Source: Candidatus Brockarchaeota archaeon
Lineage (GTDB): Archaea; Thermoproteota; EX4484-205; JAAOZP01
Reading direction: 5' to 3'
NCBI GenBank assembly: GCA_017601345.1
Contig: JAFNIT010000007.1
Location: 1 to 58,702, forward strand
DNA length: 58,702 nucleotides
Part shown: positions 18,077 to 26,641 of the stretch, piece after piece
How positions within the stretch are numbered: the first letter of the stretch is position 1
How the letters are laid out: the number at the start of each line of letters is the position of its first letter
Notes under the pieces: model-generated
What the model saw: only the letters and a program-made list of their open reading frames with translations
Databases searched by the model: none
Told to the model about the DNA's origin: nothing
Position numbers and translations under genes: made by a program

Positions 18077-18898
18077 CTATTTTACGGCCTGTATTATAAA
18101 CTTACAGAAACTTTCCCCCTTAGCTATACATTCTACCTCTGTTACATTAACACTTTTACCGTATGCTTGCTGGAATATGCCTGTTAAATAGCCTCTGAAA
18201 AAATGACTTATTGGCCTTTCCTGATTGTTTTTAAAAGGCAAGCATTCGAAGAGCTCTCGCACTACAATGACCGCCCCATTTTTACCGTAACCTTCCAATT
18301 GTGAAATACACCATCCTTTAGCTGATCTTTCGGCAAGTATTATTTTTACTGCTGTCTGCTTGTCTACGTGATACTTGTTTACTACTGATTTGAACTTGCT
18401 CTCACCCATTCCAAGCCCCATTTCGTATAGTATTACTGCTGCGCCTGTTCCGAATTTCTCGTAGAGCCTCTTCAGTATTGCTCCGAAGCTCTCGACCCTA
18501 AGAGTAAAACTTCTCTCACCCCCTACCATTAAGGGGAAGAACAATTCGTCTATAATGAGCCCATCAAGCGAATTATCTGAAAACTTTACTTCCAAAACAC
18601 CATTAATATTTTTGAGCGATTCGGCTATGTCTCTCGCATCCTCATTCGACCCAGAGATGTCAGCTAGGAATCCTTTTATGATTTCTCCTTTTTCAAGATC
18701 GAGGTTTTGAAAGCCATATATTTCAACAATTTTCTTTTCTAAAAGCATTTTTGTAACCTTTTCTAAGCTACTACTCTTTAGTTTTAAGTAGAATTCTGCA
18801 AGCTTAGATCTCGGAAGATATGCTTCGCATAAGAAATCCTTGGGAATCCCTTCCCCATTTGACGCAGGTGTTTGCTTCATCTCCTCTCCATGACGCAT
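18077..18898 (-). CDS. V4R-domain protein, copy 2
   Basis: This 273-aa paralogue of the protein at 13435 shares the ACT-like N-terminal half (diverged) and the V4R C-terminal half (near identical in the middle), ending with the VECIAKGESFCKFIIQ cysteine block. The start is the ATG at 18898, placed 25 nt from a TATA palindrome. The N-terminal 20 residues are unlike copy 1. Two paralogues 4 kb apart may sense different ligands or form heterodimers. Their role is unknown. Confidence 0.72.
   Translation of the reverse strand: MRHGEEMKQTPASNGEGIPKDFLCEAYLPRSKLAEFYLKLKSSSLEKVTKMLLEKKIVEIYGFQNLDLEKGEIIKGFLADISGSNEDARDIAESLKNINGVLEVKFSDNSLDGLIIDELFFPLMVGGERSFTLRVESFGAILKRLYEKFGTGAAVILYEMGLGMGESKFKSVVNKYHVDKQTAVKIILAERSAKGWCISQLEGYGKNGAVIVVRELFECLPFKNNQERPISHFFRGYLTGIFQQAYGKSVNVTEVECIAKGESFCKFIIQAVK
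18405..18493. repeat. 89-bp block identical to 13763-13851 (V4R copy 2)
   Basis: This is the partner of the identical block in V4R copy 1. Perfect identity over 89 bp inside genes with many synonymous differences elsewhere suggests recent local gene conversion. Confidence 0.85.
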
Positions 18899-18918
18899 AA
18901 GGGCTCACACTTCTATGT

Positions 18919-18928
18919 GCTTATAAGC
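18919..18928 (-). promoter_or_regulatory. TATA box for V4R copy 2
   Basis: GCTTATAAGC, a perfect palindrome, is centred 25 nt upstream of the ATG at 18898, so the mRNA is probably leaderless. The rest of 18929-19236 is AT-rich and shows no gene, although a divergent promoter for the creatininase-like gene must lie there. Confidence 0.5.
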
Positions 18929-19236
18929 TTTTTATTTTAAGATTTATTTAAATAAGTGGTTAACATAAAAATTACACTTGAAAAATTTATACAATTTATG
19001 ATTCGGATACTTATGGGAAGAATTTGGAATGACACTGATTTATCATATTTTTCCCAATAATAGATTTTTCTATAGAAGTTAAATTATAATATTGAATGTT
19101 GGATGCATTTGTCAAATTATAAAAATAATTAAAACAATACTCAGTATACCGAGCTCCTTGAGTAATAGGAGCGATTTCACGAATTAAAAGGTAAAAGTTA
19201 TTAGGCTTGCAAACAATTGAAAAATGGTGTTTAGAA

Positions 19237-20013
19237 ATGCTTTGGGAGAGTTTGTTAAGTCCCGATATAAAGGAGGCTGTTGATAAAAAGCTAATTGCAG
19301 TTCTTCCAATAGGTTCTGTCGAAATACATGGCCCCCACATGCCAACAGGAACGGATTCATTAACCATCCGAGAGATAGTTATAAAGGCTGCAGAAAAAGA
19401 GCCTGCGATAGTTTTGCCTACATTATATTACGCGTATGTTCCTGAGAACAAGCATTTCCCAGGAACAATATCGCTGAGTGCAAGAACAATACTCGCTATG
19501 ATTGAGGAGATATGCGAAGAGGTTTCGAGAAATGGTTTTAAAAAAATTCTGATAGTTAATGGTCATGGTGGAAATAGCGATCTCTTAAGGGTTTTTCTGA
19601 AGGAAAGTTTACACAAGAAAAGGGACTACGTCATCTACGCGTTGATCGAGCCATGGTTATCGCTAAGGGAGGTAGCTGAAAAAATATGTGAGAGCAAGAC
19701 AATTGGACATGCATGCGAACTCGAAACAAGCATGGGGTTATTCCTGTTTGAAAACCTGATAAAGATGGAGAATGTTAAGCGGGAGGCAAGAGCGGGGAGT
19801 ACAAACCTGGATGGAATAGAGACGCCTGTTAATTGGCAGGCTTATGCCATAGATTTGTATACGGGAGATCCTAGGTTGGCGACCAAGGAGAAGGGAAAGA
19901 TCCTAATCGAGAAACTCGTAGACTTCGTAGCAGAAGCGATAAGAAGAATTAAACAGGATGAAAAGGTTCCGAGGATACTGGATGATTTTTATAAGAGGGC
20001 TTACGGACAGTAG
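19237..20013 (+). CDS. Creatininase-family amidohydrolase
   Basis: From the ATG at 19237 the product is 258 aa and begins MLWESLLSPD, as expected for the family; the upstream in-frame TTG at 19207 would add ten unlikely residues. Metal-ligand motifs are clear: GSVEIHGPHMPTGTD (E29, H31, D40), VNGHGGN (H110) and HACELETS (H158, E161). The family hydrolyses creatinine, formamidopyrimidine intermediates of archaeal riboflavin/F420 synthesis (ArfB), or modified peptides (MftE). Length and motifs do not decide between them. ArfB-like FAPy deformylase is attractive in an archaeon but unproven. Confidence 0.8.
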   Translation: MLWESLLSPDIKEAVDKKLIAVLPIGSVEIHGPHMPTGTDSLTIREIVIKAAEKEPAIVLPTLYYAYVPENKHFPGTISLSARTILAMIEEICEEVSRNGFKKILIVNGHGGNSDLLRVFLKESLHKKRDYVIYALIEPWLSLREVAEKICESKTIGHACELETSMGLFLFENLIKMENVKREARAGSTNLDGIETPVNWQAYAIDLYTGDPRLATKEKGKILIEKLVDFVAEAIRRIKQDEKVPRILDDFYKRAYGQ

Positions 20014-20018
20014 AGGAT

Positions 20019-21140
20019 TTAAAACCAGTCGGAATGCCAGATGTGCGGATTTCCGGCTGGAAACAGTATTTCTAATGCTTTTTCTACTCTCCCCTCGTGT
20101 TTCACATATCCGTCTATTAGGATGTTCTTCGGATTCCTGTATCCTAGGATTAATTGCATCAAAGCCCATTGAGGGAGATCAATCCAGTTTGCCGACATAT
20201 TTTCCGAGAGAGATGCACCGGAATCAGAAATCTCTAGTGTTATGAACCCTATATCCGTTCTAAAAGATATTTGCGAAGGCAATTCTTTAATGCAAGACGC
20301 TCTTAATCGTTCTTCGAAAACTGGAACGAGTTTTTGAAAAGTCGATTTAAGATTAATAATTCTACCCATACCGTCAGAAGCATAAGGGTAGTCGATGTTC
20401 ACGTTGCAGCCAAGGCTTTTACAAATGTCGGCAAACGGATGGTCGGATGGAACATATATCTCCAGCTCAGTAGCTCTTTTTTGGAAAGCGATATCGCAAG
20501 CATAGCGGAGCACATGTTCGTAGAAGGCGGGTTCTTCAGCACCAACTTCAGTTATCCTCATGGCTCTGGGCCACCGGTCAATAGCGCAGTATGCAACTAT
20601 TTTTCCAGAGCTGTTTTCAAAGACGATTCCGTCCGCAGGCACATTCCATCCGCTCCCCTTTTTAAACCTAAACCATTCTCCCCGATGCCTTTTCAGAGGA
20701 CCGGTCCTAGATTCGTTGGTTAATTCGTAGAGATCTAATACAGTATTAGCGTCCTCCTTCATCATCGGACGAGCATTGAGCCCGGGTCTGGCTCTTTCTG
20801 CATTCCTCAGCGGTATTGTGATCTTGTAGATGGGAAGTGTTGAAGCATACCCCCATCTGAAGTAGTAGTCAGGTATGCCGAAGAGCATTGAAACATCATA
20901 CTCGTTTCTAACCATATAATCGATAGAAAACTCTATAACTCTTCTCGAGTAACCCTTCAACCTATATTCTTCAAGGGTCCCAACACCCCCTAGCCCACCA
21001 GTCTTCAAATAGACCCCTCCAACCTTCATCTCTAAGTCGTTTATGATAAGCCAGCTGACTGCTGAGCCCCCCAGCTCGTCTAGGAGCAATTCAACCCTAT
21101 GCGACCTCGGAAAGTCAGTAACCCTTATCTCGCCACTCAT
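20019..21140 (-). CDS. GNAT acetyltransferase, Eis-like, with SCP2-like C-terminal domain
   Basis: This 373-aa protein has the Eis-type three-part layout. The first GNAT domain has the acetyl-CoA pyrophosphate loop variant GTLEEYRLKGYSRRVIE (about 54-70) and FGIPDYYFRWGY. A second GNAT-like domain (about 125-270) and a sterol-carrier-like C-terminus (about 275-373) follow. Eis proteins acetylate amines such as aminoglycosides or peptide lysines; the substrate here is unknown. It converges with the creatininase-like gene, with 5 nt between their ends. Confidence 0.78.
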   Translation of the reverse strand: MSGEIRVTDFPRSHRVELLLDELGGSAVSWLIINDLEMKVGGVYLKTGGLGGVGTLEEYRLKGYSRRVIEFSIDYMVRNEYDVSMLFGIPDYYFRWGYASTLPIYKITIPLRNAERARPGLNARPMMKEDANTVLDLYELTNESRTGPLKRHRGEWFRFKKGSGWNVPADGIVFENSSGKIVAYCAIDRWPRAMRITEVGAEEPAFYEHVLRYACDIAFQKRATELEIYVPSDHPFADICKSLGCNVNIDYPYASDGMGRIINLKSTFQKLVPVFEERLRASCIKELPSQISFRTDIGFITLEISDSGASLSENMSANWIDLPQWALMQLILGYRNPKNILIDGYVKHEGRVEKALEILFPAGNPHIWHSDWF

Positions 21141-21186
21141 AGGCTCTTAAATGGATAACTTTTTCAAAAAGATTAATCTTATCCAG

Positions 21187-22188
21187 CTACTCAGTCTCTA
21201 TGTAATAAAGGTCTTGTCTCGAATCTCTTATCAGAGGCTTTTTCTTAACGAAGCTGCTCCCAACAAGTATTGCTAAAGCGTGTCTCACAGTCCTTGTTGG
21301 AAGCATTGTTTTCTTCACTATGTCCTTCTGCGTCAAAGGGCCTTCGTATTCAAGAACTTTCAGAATGAGCTTCGCACTCGGCGGTAGGCTACTTATGTCC
21401 AGAGACATCTTAGCCTTCTTCTCAAGCCTCTTAGCCAGTAGGGCTCCGCCTTTCAACCTTATGAAGCCGATGTCCTCCCCCCTCTTAATCAGAATTTGGC
21501 TAGTGGCTTTCACCCTATACCCGCCGTCGATAATTACCTCGCAAGCAGAATTGCTCACTATATCACGAACCTCCACAATGCTGTCTAACGGCGTTACCAG
21601 AGGCCTCCTGGTTAAGTTTAGCGAGTTCACTGGGACGATGGCCATAACCTTAGCGTGAGGGTGTATTATCGGCCCGCCCGTAGAGAGAGCATAGGCTGTT
21701 GAACCTATGGGTGTTGAAACTATTAATCCATCACCGATATCCCTCCATATGAATTCCCCGTTGATGTAGAGACTATATTCCAGTATTGTGGCGCTTCTCC
21801 TCGGAAAGATCGCCAGCTCGTTTAAAGCACATGGTGTTTCAACCCCGTCGACGACAGCCCTAATTCTCGAAGAATATTCTATTGCGTAATCCCCTTTAGA
21901 TAGGGTTGTTAAAGCGTCTTCAATCTTCTCCACCGTGGTCTCCATGAGGAAGCTATCGTTCTCCGTTTTACTCACACCCAGCACGGGCAGGCTTCTCGAC
22001 TTTAGGTAACGCATTGTTTTTAAAACATCCCTGTCTTCACCGACGACGAGGAGAAACCCGTCGCCAGTTTTCTCAAGGTCGTCGAAGCTTTTCAGATGCT
22101 TAACTTCAAAGCCTATGCTGCTGGCTGTTTTCGAAATTTTCTTTAACAGAGAGTGCTCAACCTTCGTCGGTGCAAGCACTATGTTCAA
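21187..22188 (-). CDS. nadK: NAD kinase with C-terminal winged-helix domain
   Basis: Residues 1-260 are an NAD(+) kinase: LNELAI (N123-E124), DIGDGLIVSTPIGSTAY and the STGGPIIHP loop are diagnostic. The usual GGDG motif near the N-terminus reads G50-E51-D52-R53 (LVVGEDRDVL), keeping only the glycine and the aspartate. Residues about 268-333 form a winged helix (ILKVLEYEGPLTQKDIVKK, then PTRTVRHALAIL), fused at the C-terminus and longer than a standard 250-280-aa archaeal enzyme. It is divergent from nadA-nadC-aspartate dehydrogenase, so the kinase may also regulate that operon. Activity is probable but not assured given the altered motif. Confidence 0.82.
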   Translation of the reverse strand: MNIVLAPTKVEHSLLKKISKTASSIGFEVKHLKSFDDLEKTGDGFLLVVGEDRDVLKTMRYLKSRSLPVLGVSKTENDSFLMETTVEKIEDALTTLSKGDYAIEYSSRIRAVVDGVETPCALNELAIFPRRSATILEYSLYINGEFIWRDIGDGLIVSTPIGSTAYALSTGGPIIHPHAKVMAIVPVNSLNLTRRPLVTPLDSIVEVRDIVSNSACEVIIDGGYRVKATSQILIKRGEDIGFIRLKGGALLAKRLEKKAKMSLDISSLPPSAKLILKVLEYEGPLTQKDIVKKTMLPTRTVRHALAILVGSSFVKKKPLIRDSRQDLYYIETE

Positions 22189-22215
22189 CGCACTTACGGA
22201 AGTTAAATTACAGGG

Positions 22216-22227
22216 TTATATTTAAAT
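22216..22227 (-). promoter_or_regulatory. TATA box for the NAD kinase gene
   Basis: CATTTAAATATA on the minus strand is centred about 33 nt upstream of the ATG at 22188, giving a leader of only a few nucleotides. It faces the nadA promoter about 100 bp away. Confidence 0.45.
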
Positions 22228-22317
22228 GGTTGTTTTCAAGGGTTAAAAGGCAGTTTTCTATGGCTCGTTTTTGCCGTGTAACAGGACAAAAGTGCAACTA
22301 TTGCCCATACAGAACCC

Positions 22318-22325
22318 CTTAAATA
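22318..22325 (+). promoter_or_regulatory. TATA box for the nadA operon
   Basis: CTTAAATA is centred 29 nt upstream of the ATG at 22351. The position implies a leaderless transcript and argues against the in-frame TTG at 22330, which lies only 8 nt beyond it. Confidence 0.45.
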
Positions 22326-22350
22326 ATGCTTGCAGAAGCCCTCTCAGGGA

Positions 22351-23286
22351 ATGGAAGATCTGGCGCGTAAAATAAGGGAGAAGGCGAGGGAAAGAGGCGC
22401 TACGATACTTGCCCACAATTATCAGAGACCAGAAGTTCAAGACGTTGCCGATTTCGTTGGAGACAGCTTAGAGTTATCGATAAAAGCGATGGAGGCTGAT
22501 GCTGAAATCATAGTTTTCGCCGGAGTCGATTTCATGGTTGAGCAGGCAGCAATATTAAATCCTGAGAAGAAAATATTGACTCCTGAGCCGAGCTCCATAT
22601 GTCCAATGGCTTGGCAACTTGATCCTCCTATAGTTGAAGAGTATCGTAGAAAGTATCCTGGGGCTCCGCTAGTGGTTTACGTGAATTCCTTCGCAGAAGT
22701 GAAATCCATGGCTGACTACGTGGTTACCAGCAGCAGCGCTTCGAAACTAGTCTCTAAGCTGGATGAGGAGAAGATTTTATTCGGACCAGATAGGAATCTT
22801 GCTTCCTTCGTCGCCGAAACGACTGGAAAGGAGGTTGTAGCAGTACCCCTTAACAGCTATTGTCCTGTCCACATAGACATCACCATGGAGAAGATTGTCA
22901 TGGCTAAGAAGAGAGCCCCGGATGCAAAGGTACTAGTACATCCTGAGTGTCCGCCGGAGACAAGGAGGATAGCGGATTTTATTGGGAGCACCAGTCAAAT
23001 AATAAGAGCAGCGGGGGAGATGGATGCTGAACGCTTCATAATAGGGACTGAGAACGGCGTTATCCACAGGATAAGCAAGCTCTATCCTAAGAAGAAAGCA
23101 TACCCTGTTAGCGATGATGCGATATGCCCTAACATGAAGAAGATTACGCTTGAAAAAGTATATAGGAGCCTTATTTCCAACGAGTTTGCCGTTAGGGTTG
23201 ATGAAAAAATTGCGGAGAAGGCGAGGACGGTGCTTGAGAGGAGTTTCAACCTACTGGGGGTGGAGGTTCCTTGGCGGAAGAAATAG
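22351..23286 (+). CDS. nadA: Quinolinate synthase NadA
   Basis: This 311-aa enzyme condenses iminoaspartate with dihydroxyacetone phosphate to quinolinate, the second step of de novo NAD synthesis. The three [4Fe-4S] cysteines are C84 (SSICPMAW), C171 (NSYCPVH) and C259 (DDAICPNMKKIT). Substrate motifs AHNYQRPEVQD, VNSFAEVKS and HPECPPE are present. The start at the ATG at 22351 is chosen from the TATA position. Its stop overlaps the nadC start. With the aspartate dehydrogenase two genes on, the operon covers aspartate to nicotinate mononucleotide. Confidence 0.95.
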   Translation: MEDLARKIREKARERGATILAHNYQRPEVQDVADFVGDSLELSIKAMEADAEIIVFAGVDFMVEQAAILNPEKKILTPEPSSICPMAWQLDPPIVEEYRRKYPGAPLVVYVNSFAEVKSMADYVVTSSSASKLVSKLDEEKILFGPDRNLASFVAETTGKEVVAVPLNSYCPVHIDITMEKIVMAKKRAPDAKVLVHPECPPETRRIADFIGSTSQIIRAAGEMDAERFIIGTENGVIHRISKLYPKKKAYPVSDDAICPNMKKITLEKVYRSLISNEFAVRVDEKIAEKARTVLERSFNLLGVEVPWRKK

Positions 23287-24125
23287 TTTACAAAAAGTTT
23301 ACAGAATGGCTTGCTGAGGACATACCGTTCTGGGACTTAACCTCAGAGCTAATACCTCCAGACGTCTCTTGCGAGGCTGTTGTAATCGCTAAGGAAGAGG
23401 GGGTATCGGCCTGTTGCGAAGATGTTGCGCCAGTTTTAGAGAAGATGGGTTTTAAAGTCATGGTTTTAAAGAAAAGCGGGGAGGAGTTCAAGGCCGGAGA
23501 CCAGATAATGTGGATTAAAGGCAGTATGCGTAAACTCCTCAGTATTGAAAGACTCTTACTTAATATTCTCTCCCAATCTTTCGGCGTAGCTACTCTAGCG
23601 AAGAAATTCATAGAGAAGGCAAGAAGGCTGAATCCCAATGTAAGAATAGCTGCGACGAGGAAAGTTAAACCAGGGTTTCAATATTTTGAGAAAAAGGCGA
23701 TTGCAGCCGTAGGGGGAGACACGCATAGGCTGAATCTTTCAGATATGATTCTGATAAAGGAGAACCACCTGAAGTATTTCAACTCGGTGAGCAAGGCTGT
23801 TAGAAAGGCTAAGGAGGTTGCTAGCTTCAGCGGCAAGATAGAAGTGGAGGTCTCAAGTGCTAAGGAAGCTGTGGAAGCTGCTGAAGCAGGCGCGGACATA
23901 GTCATGCTTGACAACTGTACTCCTGATAGGGTTAGGGAAGCTATTGAAATGCTTGAGCAGAAAGGCTTGAGAAATAGGGTATTGGTAGAAGTTTCTGGAG
24001 GAATAAAGCTTGAGAACCTTGAAGACTATGTTAAGGCAGGGCCAGACATAATAAGCTCGGGAGAATTAACCCACTCAGTAAGGATTATAGATATTTCTTT
24101 AGAAGTTACGAGGGTGGAGAAATGA
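23271..24125 (+). CDS. nadC: Nicotinate-nucleotide pyrophosphorylase (quinolinate phosphoribosyltransferase)
   Basis: This 284-aa protein converts quinolinate and PRPP to nicotinate mononucleotide with loss of CO2. Family blocks seen are EDIPFWDLTSELIPPD at the start, AATRKVKPGFQYFEKKA, GGDTHRLNLSDMILIKENH, and VEVSSAKEAVEAAEAGADI with MLDN. The TTG start overlaps nadA by 16 nt and is preceded by GGAGGT (23262-23267), which decides the start. Its last codons overlap the next gene (ATGA), so translation is coupled. Confidence 0.95.
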   Translation: MAEEIVYKKFTEWLAEDIPFWDLTSELIPPDVSCEAVVIAKEEGVSACCEDVAPVLEKMGFKVMVLKKSGEEFKAGDQIMWIKGSMRKLLSIERLLLNILSQSFGVATLAKKFIEKARRLNPNVRIAATRKVKPGFQYFEKKAIAAVGGDTHRLNLSDMILIKENHLKYFNSVSKAVRKAKEVASFSGKIEVEVSSAKEAVEAAEAGADIVMLDNCTPDRVREAIEMLEQKGLRNRVLVEVSGGIKLENLEDYVKAGPDIISSGELTHSVRIIDISLEVTRVEK

Positions 24126-24910
24126 AGAAAATCGGGCTTTTGGGCTGCGGCGCAATAGGCTCACTCATAGCTAAGGCTATTGACGACGGCATTATAAAAG
24201 CTGAACTGGCTTACGTATACGATATAGATAAAAAGGCTTCTTTAAATCTTGTTAGGAAGCTTAAGAAGAAGCCCAAGATCTCCGACGGGATGGAGGAAAT
24301 GTTGAAAGATAAGAGTGTTGATATTATTGTGGAAGCTGCTAGTGACGAGGCTATTGCGCAATACCTTAAACCCATTATGGAAGCCGGTAAGGAGGTCCTG
24401 GTTATGAGCATAGGCGGGCTACTTCTGCCAGAAACCAGAAGAATATACGAAGAGAATATCGGGAGGATACATGTTCCCGCGGGGGCGATAGCCGGGCTGG
24501 ACGCTGTCCAAGCCATAAGCCTAGTTGGCGTAGACAGTATCGTTTTAACGACTTATAAGCCTCCTGAAGCACTAGCCTACTCCAATTACTTCAAGAACAA
24601 GGTTGTGGATTTGAAGAGGATTGCTGAGCCCACTCTTGTTTACGAGGGGCCTGTTGAAGATGCTTTGAAACACTTCCCGAAGAGCGTGAACGTAGCAGCT
24701 GCTCTAGCCCTATACTCTAAGTCAGGGGTCCTCGTCAGGATATTTGCCGACCCGACGAAGGATAAGATAGTTCACGAAATAAGCGTGGAGTCCAAAGTCT
24801 CTAATCTAAAGATCGTCGTCGAAAACGTTCCGCACCCTGATAATCCTAGAACAAGCTATCTCGCCGCATTGTCATGTATAAGAAGATTGCAAGAGATTTG
24901 CAGCAGCTAG
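24122..24910 (+). CDS. nadX: L-aspartate dehydrogenase (NadX type)
   Basis: This 262-aa protein has an N-terminal Rossmann domain (GLLGCGAIGSLIAKAI, residues 4-19) and the C-terminal catalytic region with SGVLVRIFADP and NVPHPDNPRTSYLAAL, typical of archaeal aspartate dehydrogenases. It oxidises aspartate to iminoaspartate with NAD(P)+, feeding NadA in place of the FAD enzyme NadB. The gene overlaps nadC by 4 nt, and its placement supports the NadX role over homoserine dehydrogenase-like relatives. Confidence 0.92.
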   Translation: MKKIGLLGCGAIGSLIAKAIDDGIIKAELAYVYDIDKKASLNLVRKLKKKPKISDGMEEMLKDKSVDIIVEAASDEAIAQYLKPIMEAGKEVLVMSIGGLLLPETRRIYEENIGRIHVPAGAIAGLDAVQAISLVGVDSIVLTTYKPPEALAYSNYFKNKVVDLKRIAEPTLVYEGPVEDALKHFPKSVNVAAALALYSKSGVLVRIFADPTKDKIVHEISVESKVSNLKIVVENVPHPDNPRTSYLAALSCIRRLQEICSS

Positions 24911-24940
24911 TGGAAGAGGATTCTCTTTAGAAAGGGAAAA

Positions 24941-24949
24941 GCTTATAAC
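24941..24949 (+). promoter_or_regulatory. TATA box for the PIN/KH ATPase gene
   Basis: GCTTATAAC lies about 45 nt before the ATG at 24991, so a leader of roughly 20 nt is expected. That leader carries AAGGAT (24981-24986) as a ribosome-binding site. Confidence 0.4.
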
Positions 24950-24990
24950 CAGCTTGTTTTTCAGACCCCTTAGAATCAAGAAGGATAAAT

Positions 24991-26535
24991 ATGGATAAAA
25001 ACACATCTAAAATCTACGTTCTAGACCCTACTTCAATACTCACTGGAGTAGCTGCCAGAGCTGTCGCGAGCAGGGAGGTTTATGGGAGAATAATCGTTCA
25101 CAAGGCAATAGTCTCAGAGTTCGAAAACAGGGCTAGGCTTGGCGACGAGACTGGTTTAAACGGTTTAAAATCTCTGAACGAAGCAGTTTCTACAAACGGT
25201 TTACAACTGGAGTTCGTGGGCCCCTCCAAAGTTTCTGAAGAGACCTCAACAGTATTGAGAGACCTTGCGATGAGCATGGGTGCAACCATAGTTTCATGCG
25301 ATCCTGTTTTAGTGAAGACCGCTAGGGCGATGGGGATAGAAGCGGTTTACCTCAGCCCCGTTGGTAAGGCTAAGCTGGAGGAGTTTTTCGGACCAGGAGT
25401 AATGTCGATACATTTGAAAGAGGATGTTCCCCCAAGGGCTAAGGAGGGGCGCCCGGGTAGATGGATTTACAGGGAGCTTAGTGAAGAACCGGTTTCCAAG
25501 TCTGAATTGGAATCAATAATAGCAGATTTAATGGAGAGGGTCCAGTTCACGAACCAAGGCTTTATCGAAATAGATAAAGCAGGTTCCACGATAATCCAGT
25601 TAAAAGACCTTAGAATAGTCATAACTAGGCCGCCGTTCTCAGACGGGCTTGAGATAACTGCAGTCAAGCCACTTATCAAGAGAAGCCTAGAAGAGTACAA
25701 CTTAGATAATAGGCTTGTCGAGAGGCTTAGGACGCAAGCTGAGGGCATACTTATAGCAGGAGCACCTGGGATGGGCAAGTCCACTTTCGCACAGGCTCTT
25801 GCAGAATTCTACAGGTCGATGAACAGGGTTGTTAAAACCATAGAAAGCCCTAGGGACCTACAGCTGCCTCCTGATGTAACGCAGTACTCTAAAACTGCTG
25901 CCGAGCCCAGTGAGCTCCACGACGTCCTCCTCTTAAGCAGACCGGATTACACGATATATGATGAGTTAAGAGATACTAATGACTTTAACATCTTTATAGA
26001 CCTCAGGCTTGCAGGAATAGGCATGGTGGGGGTCATACATGCTACAACACCCATGGACGCTATTCAACGCTTTACTGGAAGAACAGACCTAGGCTTAATC
26101 CCCTCCATAATAGATACTGTAATATTCATGAGAGACGGTGAGGTTTCGAAGATCTACACTCTTGAAACAGTAGTCAAAATACCGAAAGGCATGAAGAACG
26201 CTGACCTAGCTAGGCCAACGATAGTTGTCAAAAACTTCCTAACCGGAGAGCCGGAGTACGAGCTCTACGTTTTTGGCGAACAGACCTTTATAGTTCCAGT
26301 GCGCAAGAGGAAGACGGAATATGAAGACAGGCTTAAGAATGAGATAAACGTGATAATGAGAAGTCAGATATCTGACTTCGACGTCAAAATAGAGGGGGAC
26401 AGACTCATGCTCTATGTGAACAAGGAGGATATTCCCATCTTAGTTAAGAGATTTAGCAAGAAGCTTAACAGATTCGCTAAGAGAATAAACATGAATGTGG
26501 AAATAGTTCCCAGAAGAGGACAGGAACGCGAATAG
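24991..26535 (+). CDS. PIN-PilT-type ATPase-KH protein
   Basis: This 514-aa protein joins three modules. An N-terminal PIN nuclease domain (about 8-125) keeps acidic residues D12, E43 and D104. A VirB11/PilT-like ATPase domain has Walker A GAPGMGKST (257-265) and a Walker B-like DYTIYDELRD. A C-terminal KH-like RNA-binding segment spans about 445-510. The arrangement is a conserved archaeal family of unknown role, thought to act on RNA. The protein is full length and the gene follows the NAD operon under its own promoter. Confidence 0.88.
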   Translation: MDKNTSKIYVLDPTSILTGVAARAVASREVYGRIIVHKAIVSEFENRARLGDETGLNGLKSLNEAVSTNGLQLEFVGPSKVSEETSTVLRDLAMSMGATIVSCDPVLVKTARAMGIEAVYLSPVGKAKLEEFFGPGVMSIHLKEDVPPRAKEGRPGRWIYRELSEEPVSKSELESIIADLMERVQFTNQGFIEIDKAGSTIIQLKDLRIVITRPPFSDGLEITAVKPLIKRSLEEYNLDNRLVERLRTQAEGILIAGAPGMGKSTFAQALAEFYRSMNRVVKTIESPRDLQLPPDVTQYSKTAAEPSELHDVLLLSRPDYTIYDELRDTNDFNIFIDLRLAGIGMVGVIHATTPMDAIQRFTGRTDLGLIPSIIDTVIFMRDGEVSKIYTLETVVKIPKGMKNADLARPTIVVKNFLTGEPEYELYVFGEQTFIVPVRKRKTEYEDRLKNEINVIMRSQISDFDVKIEGDRLMLYVNKEDIPILVKRFSKKLNRFAKRINMNVEIVPRRGQERE

Positions 26536-26641
26536 CCTATTACTCTCAGAAAAGCTTGCTTCAAGCATCTCCAATACTGTTTTACTCCTCCACAAGTCTG
26601 TTAAAGATTTTTAACTTTCTCATTTTTTGAAAAGATGGAAA

